IMG/VR virus record: IMGVR_UViG_3300020596_000028
Span: 1 to 53,773 of that record
Source of the DNA: a virus
Length of the DNA: 53,773 bases
Direction: 5' to 3' (one strand)
In this document: positions 50,610-53,773 of the stretch, one piece after another
Numbering within the stretch: position 1 is the stretch's first letter
Layout of the letters: every line of letters starts with the position of its first letter
Notes under the pieces: model-generated
What the model was told of the DNA's origin: nothing
What the model saw: the letters and a program-made list of their open reading frames with translations, nothing else
The model's database searches: none
Made by a program: the position numbers and the translations under genes

Positions 50610-51407
50610 TCAGTGTCTCGGCATCTGAAACGTGAAGGGCTTGTCTTCTACATACTTAGAAAGTGGATGCTCTGAGTTATTAAAGTACTTGGCTCTTAGT
50701 TCTTTAACACCCCCAGGCCAGTGCTTCTTGAATCGTCGCCACCAAACTTGTGCGGTGAGCTTCGTCATCCAGTTGTAGTTAGATCCGTAGTACAGGCAGA
50801 GGTAACTCAAGCGCCAGGAGTCTTGGTCTTGGGGTTTAAATAAGCCGCTTGTTGCGATGACCAAACACCAATAGATCAGTCTCCACGTAGAGAGCTTCTC
50901 TTGTGCCGCCATTTGCAATCCGCCAATGAGCTGAGGTTGGCGTCCCATCCAGCTGTTCTTACTCGCTGTGCCCGGCGTGACGTTGTTATAATTGTATTTG
51001 AGTTCACCATCTCCAACGAGAACGAGCAGAAGCATTTTAACCATGAGTGGAAGATTGGAGTCATGGATCATGTCGCTTGCTTTAGCGGGAATACTTCTTC
51101 CGTAGAACAAAACGCTTCTCGCGATTGCAGGATCAATCAGAGCTGAGGCACAAGCAATGCCCATGTAATCGTCTGGAGCTTGTTGGTCAGGGTGATCGGG
51201 ATGTCGATTGAAAAGCCCAATCCGTTTTTCGCAGCTCAAGATCACATCTCTAAAATGGTCCTCGTCTGACTTCGTGAGCTCTCCGCGTTGGTGAAGAAGG
51301 GCTAGGTACTCAGCCGTATAGAGTAATCCGTTGCCGCTTGGCTTTCCGTCTGGAGTAATTAAACCATACTGATCCGTAAATGCCTTAATGTCGATCCTGA
51401 TATCCAT
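50610..51407 (-). CDS. Hypothetical phage protein, paralogue of 18723-19442 (265 aa)
   Basis: The protein has F-x-D-x-x-GLITPDG, LLYTAEYLALLHQRGELTKS, C-x-K-x-x-G-x-x-N-x-H-x-D and DDYMGIACASAL. A W-x-G-x-x-P central motif and a C-terminal WPGGVK followed by HPLSKYV complete the pattern. The second copy, at 18723-19442, is in the tail region. GGAG six bases upstream supports the start. It is probably the better-conserved member. The function of the family is unknown to me. Confidence 0.7.
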   Translation of the reverse strand: MDIRIDIKAFTDQYGLITPDGKPSGNGLLYTAEYLALLHQRGELTKSDEDHFRDVILSCEKRIGLFNRHPDHPDQQAPDDYMGIACASALIDPAIARSVLFYGRSIPAKASDMIHDSNLPLMVKMLLLVLVGDGELKYNYNNVTPGTASKNSWMGRQPQLIGGLQMAAQEKLSTWRLIYWCLVIATSGLFKPQDQDSWRLSYLCLYYGSNYNWMTKLTAQVWWRRFKKHWPGGVKELRAKYFNNSEHPLSKYVEDKPFTFQMPRH

Positions 51408-51442
51408 TTACGACTCCTGCGATGCGGCTAATATGTTTTCGC

Positions 51443-51538
51443 TCAGCTAAGCTTCTTTTTTCGTGAAGACTGGCGAATGGCGACCGTAAGAATCAGTCCA
51501 TAGGTGATCACAGTGACCGAAGCGACAATCCTAATCAA
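51443..51538 (-). CDS. Possible 31-residue membrane micropeptide
   Basis: The frame from a TTG at 51538 to a TGA encodes one hydrophobic segment (IVASVTVITYGLILTVAI) followed by a basic RQSSRKKK tail, the layout of small phage membrane peptides. It sits in the 139-base gap after the Acb2-like gene. There is no good ribosome site and the start is non-ATG, so it may be chance. Confidence 0.3.
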   Translation of the reverse strand: MIRIVASVTVITYGLILTVAIRQSSRKKKLS

Positions 51539-51546
51539 AAGTTTAC

Positions 51547-51777
51547 TTATTCGAAGTCATTGGGATCGAGCGGATACTTTTGAACGATCGCACTATTGGC
51601 ACTCATCATGACAAATGAAAGCTGAGTGAAAGCGGTCTGCCGTTCATTCACATCAGGGCAGAGGAAATCAATCAACTCAGCTAGCTCTCTCACCTTCTTA
51701 CGGATCATGGTCATGTGAGCAATGCCTTGGGCATCGGGCTTATGGAAACCAAAACGGCTTTTAATTTCGTCTCTCAT
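51547..51777 (-). CDS. Acb2/Tad1-like cyclic-nucleotide sponge (anti-CBASS/anti-Thoeris candidate)
   Basis: The 76-residue protein matches the Acb2/Tad1 hairpin pattern as I know it: RFGFHKP at 8-14, IRKKVRELAELIDFLCPD (25-42), ER at 45-46, then a second helix with VMMSANSAI (56-64). These short helical proteins oligomerise and sequester cyclic nucleotide signals, blocking CBASS and, in some members, Thoeris defence. F11 and the basic residues 26-28 fall where the family has its ligand-contacting aromatic and basic residues. The call is by eye, not by search. Confidence 0.8.
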   Translation of the reverse strand: MRDEIKSRFGFHKPDAQGIAHMTMIRKKVRELAELIDFLCPDVNERQTAFTQLSFVMMSANSAIVQKYPLDPNDFE

Positions 51778-52028
51778 TTGTCGTCACTTTCTGGGTTGAT
51801 ACAAAAACAGGCACTTTACGAAGCGGACCGGACGCGAACCCGGCATCAGGCATTGAGAACTCCAGCCCTTAAGCATGTAGAGCATCCTGACCATCTTCTG
51901 TGCGTGTCTCTAGTGATCTGTTTACGGTCCAAAGGGTAATTAATCCCTCGTACTGGCTTTCACCGTAAAAGCCGTTCCGCTACCACAGCTTACCACGCCG
52001 CTGCCTCAAATCCATACTACCGATTAAA

Positions 52029-52069
52029 CAAAAAAACCCGACACTCACCATGAGCGCCGGGCTGTTTTT
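52029..52069. terminator. Bidirectional Rho-independent terminator
   Basis: CCCGACACTCA (52037-52047) and TGAGCGCCGGG (52051-52061) pair with two G-T wobbles. On the minus strand seven T residues follow; on the plus strand CTGTTTTT follows. It isolates the repeat-rich right end from the Acb2-like gene. Confidence 0.85.
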
Positions 52070-52099
52070 ACCAACCAGAAGCAGGATATTAGAAGGCTT

Positions 52100-52110
52100 G
52101 AGTATTTACT
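52100..52110 (-). promoter_or_regulatory. AGTAAATACTC element near the terminator
   Basis: The minus strand reads AGTAAATACTCAA here, identical over 13 bases to the element before the protease gene. It lies 31 bases upstream of a terminator, so if it is a promoter it would drive a very short RNA. That makes a regulator-binding role worth considering. Confidence 0.35.
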
Positions 52111-52125
52111 AGGAGACCGATCGAG

Positions 52126-52404
52126 TCAATCTAAAATTGAGCAGGCTGAACGTTTTGGTGGGATCGCACTTATAATAAGCAACGAGTTTATCTGCATCAG
52201 GTAGTCTCTGATTTCTTCCCGCAGCGCCATTTTTATATCCCTCTCACCCGCCTTACTTGATTCATAAAACCAATTCGCCGGGCGTGATTTGCCTGTTAAG
52301 AACTCCTGCTCCTGCTCCTGCTCCAACTCCAACTCCCACTCCCACTCCCACTCCAACTCCCACTTCCACTTCCACCCCAACTCCCACTCCCACTCCCACT
52401 CCAA
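52126..52404 (-). pseudogene. Degenerate frame after the hexamer tract
   Basis: The frame begins inside the hexamer tract (alternating Glu with Trp, Leu, Gln or Lys), passes EFLTGKS, and ends in about 50 ordinary residues. It is in the same frame as the gene at 52474-52716, separated by four in-frame stop codons within the tract. This suggests a gene extended and broken by repeat expansion. An internal ATG at 52230 with GAGAGGG upstream could make a 34-residue peptide. A different frame over 52120-52200 also looks protein-like (DADKLVAYYKCDPTKTFSLL), so a frameshift is possible. Confidence 0.35.
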
Positions 52405-52512
52405 CTCCTACTTAAGCTCCCACTCCAACTCCTACTCCAACTTCTAGTTCTGCTCCCTCTCCCACTCCCGCTCTCACTCCTGCTCCAACTCCCGCTCCCA
52501 TTCCCCAGAAGG
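52303..52512 (-). repeat. Hexanucleotide tract, degenerate GAGNNG repeats
   Basis: About 210 bases consist of degenerate hexamers; on the plus strand they read CTCCNA or CTCCNG, mostly CTCCCA, CTCCAA and CTCCTG. In one minus-strand frame they encode alternating Glu with Trp, Leu, Gln or Arg; in another, Gly-Ser. Several in-frame TAG and one TGA codon interrupt the Glu frame. Related short tracts are at 52569-52610 and 53720-53773. Confidence 0.8.
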
Positions 52513-52716
52513 CATGCCTGGTTCATTTTTGCTCCATAGGCAGTATGATTTGCCTGTTAAGAATTCCAACTCCTGCTCCCACTCAAGCTCCCGCTCCCGC
52601 TGCCACTTGGCCCCGGCGAGGAATATCTCCTCAACTTCAGACCACGACTTTGCGTACTCGAATTTACCATATGATTCCTGTGAGTACTCTTTCGCTCTCT
52701 TTTCACCTTCGGTCAT
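52474..52716 (-). CDS. Small phage protein with C-terminal hexamer-coded extension (80 aa)
   Basis: The start overlaps the upstream gene by 4 bases (ATGA) and has GGAGC upstream. The first 45 residues (MTEGEKRAKEYSQESYGKFE, then VEEIFLAGAKWQRERE) resemble small phage proteins that end near an AGA-x-W motif. From there the sequence turns into Glu-X dipeptides, then FLTGKSYCLWSKNEPG coded by the 80-bp direct repeat, and Glu-X again until a TGA. The tail is probably a by-product of repeat expansion. Confidence 0.5.
   Translation of the reverse strand: MTEGEKRAKEYSQESYGKFEYAKSWSEVEEIFLAGAKWQRERELEWEQELEFLTGKSYCLWSKNEPGMPSGEWERELEQE
52501..52580. repeat. 80-bp direct repeat, copy 1
   Basis: Bases 52501-52568 are identical to 53652-53719, then one mismatch, then 11 identical bases to 52580. 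An 18-base core of the repeat (TGATTTGCCTGTTAAGAA) also occurs at 52285-52302. The two long copies flank the gene at 52713-53639. Each core borders a hexamer tract. Confidence 0.9.
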
Positions 52717-53639
52717 GTCTCGCTCCGGTTCTTCACTGAGCGAGCCATCTCGATGAGTAGGTCTCGGAACTCTTCTGGCGTTAAGAGCCTCTGGCGATGG
52801 GAGAGCCTCTGGCGAATACCTGTCCCGATTGCTCGTCGCCTCTCCTCTGCCGAATGGTATCCAAGGTCCAACCGCATCTTATTCTTCGCTGGCCCCCAGA
52901 TGAGCTCTGGGTATTCAATCCCCACCGCATAGAGCCAGGTCATCTTTCGAGCTGGATGACCGTAGTGACCCTGAGAAACACAGCATGAGCGCCCATCGAA
53001 GATGTCGGGCTCCGACCAGCCGCCCTTCCATGCCGGAAGGGGAAGCCCAAACTTCTTGAATGCATGTGACGCCTCCGGGTGTTCAAGCACTCCGCCGTAA
53101 GTCCGAACTGACTTCAGCGCTGATTCAAAGCAGCCATTATCGTCACCAAGTACTCGCCTCACTACCGCTGAAGGACCTCCAGACCAGTACCTGCCCCACC
53201 TCTGGCAGGGAGAGTGCGCGACAACCGGGTGTGGACCGGCGTACTTGCGAGCGTCCCTTTCTTCCGGCCAGGCGTCCACGTTCGGCAGGTTAGAGTAAGG
53301 TCCGTCTTTGACAACGAACAATGCGGCTATCACGTCTCCCTCGGTGCCGACGTCCTTTGTGGCTTGTTGTAAATTCCCTTTGCCTCGAAGCTCTTCCATC
53401 AGCGTGTACCAAGTATTACTTAGCTTATCCTGCATCGATTCGACCGAGACCAGCCCCCTGTGCGCAATTATTCTTGGGTCTAAGTTGAGATGGTTAAACT
53501 GGTCCACCCTTTCTTTTGTCGGGTGATCATAGTTTTTGTGCCAGTTCTCATCAGCATCAAAAACAGAGATTACTTTTTTGACTTCAACGAGTAAATCCTC
53601 GCATTCCCTGACAACCTTAAGAATTTCTACTGTAGTCAT
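52713..53639 (-). CDS. Conserved phage protein of unknown function with AHSPCQRW and LEHPE motifs (308 aa)
   Basis: The ATG at 53639 is chosen for its AAAGGAG seven bases upstream; a nine-codon longer form would start within the direct repeat. Residues from about 120 show a pattern I know from many uncharacterised phage proteins: GPYSNLPNVDAWPEERDAR, KYAGPHPVVAHSPCQRWGRY, LGDDNGCFESAL, YGGVLEHPEASHAF, a Cys pair CCVSQGHYGH and RKMTWLYAVG, ending LTPEEFRDLLIEMAR. The SPCQ stretch recalls the PCQ loop of cytosine methyltransferases, but no SAM-binding motif is clear. Direct repeats flank it, so it may be mobile. Confidence 0.7.
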   Translation of the reverse strand: MTTVEILKVVRECEDLLVEVKKVISVFDADENWHKNYDHPTKERVDQFNHLNLDPRIIAHRGLVSVESMQDKLSNTWYTLMEELRGKGNLQQATKDVGTEGDVIAALFVVKDGPYSNLPNVDAWPEERDARKYAGPHPVVAHSPCQRWGRYWSGGPSAVVRRVLGDDNGCFESALKSVRTYGGVLEHPEASHAFKKFGLPLPAWKGGWSEPDIFDGRSCCVSQGHYGHPARKMTWLYAVGIEYPELIWGPAKNKMRLDLGYHSAEERRRAIGTGIRQRLSHRQRLLTPEEFRDLLIEMARSVKNRSET

Positions 53640-53651
53640 TTGCTTTCTCCT

Positions 53652-53731
53652 TTCCCCAGAAGGCATGCCTGGTTCATTTTTGCTCCATAGGCAGTATGAT
53701 TTGCCTGTTAAGAATTCCAGCTCCTGCTCCC
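53652..53731. repeat. 80-bp direct repeat, copy 2
   Basis: This is the second copy of the repeat at 52501-52580, with one difference. It lies directly upstream of the 308-residue gene and contains the start of a longer but less likely form of that gene. The hexamer tract continues from it to the window edge. Confidence 0.9.
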
Positions 53732-53773
53732 GCTCCTAGTCCCGCTCCCGCTCCCGCTCCTAGTCCCACTTCC
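53720..53773 (-). repeat. Hexanucleotide tract at the window edge
   Basis: Degenerate CTCCTG, CTCCCG and CTCCTAGTCCCG units run to the last base. On the minus strand the Glu-X frame is broken by two TAG codons; the Gly-Ala and Gly-Ser frames stay open. A coding region may continue outside the window, but none can be assigned. Confidence 0.7.

Larger units (their letters stand above)
51778..52125. other. 348-base non-coding region with hairpins and terminator
   Basis: No convincing gene is seen. The region holds a GGCTTT/AAAGCC hairpin (51957-51975), a tRNA-like but unfoldable stretch around 51820-51900, a bidirectional terminator (52029-52069) and a TAAATA-core element (52100-52110). A plus-strand open frame that runs across part of it is judged spurious. 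A small RNA is possible. Confidence 0.5.

Noticed and set aside
51807-51900. A possible tRNA on the minus strand (GGGTTCGCGTCC resembles a T-arm; CTTAAGG resembles an anticodon loop)
   Set aside because: The T-stem and acceptor stem do not pair well, the near-invariant A58 is missing and the D-arm is in conflict. At most it is a decayed tRNA.
51715-51939. A plus-strand open frame across the end of the Acb2-like gene and the non-coding region
   Set aside because: Its translation (DRTRTRHQALRTPALKHVEH) looks like the antisense of a tRNA rather than a protein, it overlaps the better-supported minus-strand gene, and it has no ribosome site.
52296-52526. A Gly-Ser-Trp-Arg repeat frame in the hexamer tract
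   Set aside because: It is another reading frame of the same nucleotide repeat. Any low-complexity hexamer tract leaves several frames open.
52285-53773. CRISPR array, because of repeated units at the right edge
   Set aside because: The repeats are a degenerate hexamer tract and two 80-bp copies without regular spacing or unique spacers.
1-53773. Integrase, attachment sites or lysogeny repressor that would mark a prophage
   Set aside because: No integrase pattern or paired att-like repeat was seen. The only HTH regulator is a short single-domain protein, so lifestyle cannot be decided from this window.

Overview
The window is part of a tailed double-stranded DNA phage genome, or an integrated copy of one. 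It carries a large terminase subunit, an HK97-type portal, prohead protease and major capsid protein, a frameshifted tail assembly chaperone pair and a long tape measure protein. Together these indicate a siphovirus-like, long-tailed virion. Three observations point to a Gram-negative host: two predicted lipoproteins with lipoboxes, a signal-less CHAP/NlpC-like endolysin, and a holin-like membrane protein. The host cannot be named from this sequence. Base composition is moderate and coding density is very high, with many 4-bp gene overlaps.

Layout. Bases 1-4293 are a rightward early or replication module: a conserved phage protein that may act in recombination, a single-stranded DNA-binding protein, a metallophosphoesterase and small unknown genes. 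Around 4.7 kb lies a short divergent region. From 5.5 kb to the end almost everything reads leftward. In transcription order, from high to low coordinates, there is first an accessory block (51.5-53.7 kb) with an Acb2/Tad1-like anti-defence protein, a widespread but unnamed phage gene and hexanucleotide repeat tracts. Then come a probable small terminase subunit, a portal fused to a MuF-like domain, a protease fused to a scaffold-like tail, and the capsid protein (42.8-49.8 kb). Decoration or fibre-like proteins, a patatin phospholipase and head-tail connectors follow (34.6-42.8 kb). Next are the tail tube, chaperones, tape measure and tail tip or fibre genes (13.7-34 kb), and then lysis genes, two sigma-like factors, a RuvC-like nuclease and the large terminase subunit (5.5-13.7 kb).

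The most unusual feature is a roughly 100-residue beta-rich module carried by five different virion proteins. In a head-tail connector and a tail tube protein it appears to split the host fold. It is repeated in tandem in a sixth context inside a 1019-residue tail protein. Other notable points are the Acb2-like cyclic-nucleotide sponge candidate, a dnaX-type A AAA AAG frameshift site with an upstream Shine-Dalgarno-like element joining the two tail chaperone frames, the portal-MuF fusion, and two divergent sigma-like proteins with recurring TAAATA-core elements upstream of structural genes. There is also a parS-like palindrome near the replication genes, an iteron cluster upstream of the small terminase gene, and an expanding hexamer tract flanked by 80-bp direct repeats at the right edge.

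Function calls rest on motifs read by eye; no database search was run. Strong calls are the terminase large subunit, portal, protease, capsid, tape measure, SSB, patatin, metallophosphoesterase, RuvC-like nuclease and endolysin. Many small genes remain unrecognised and are described as such.
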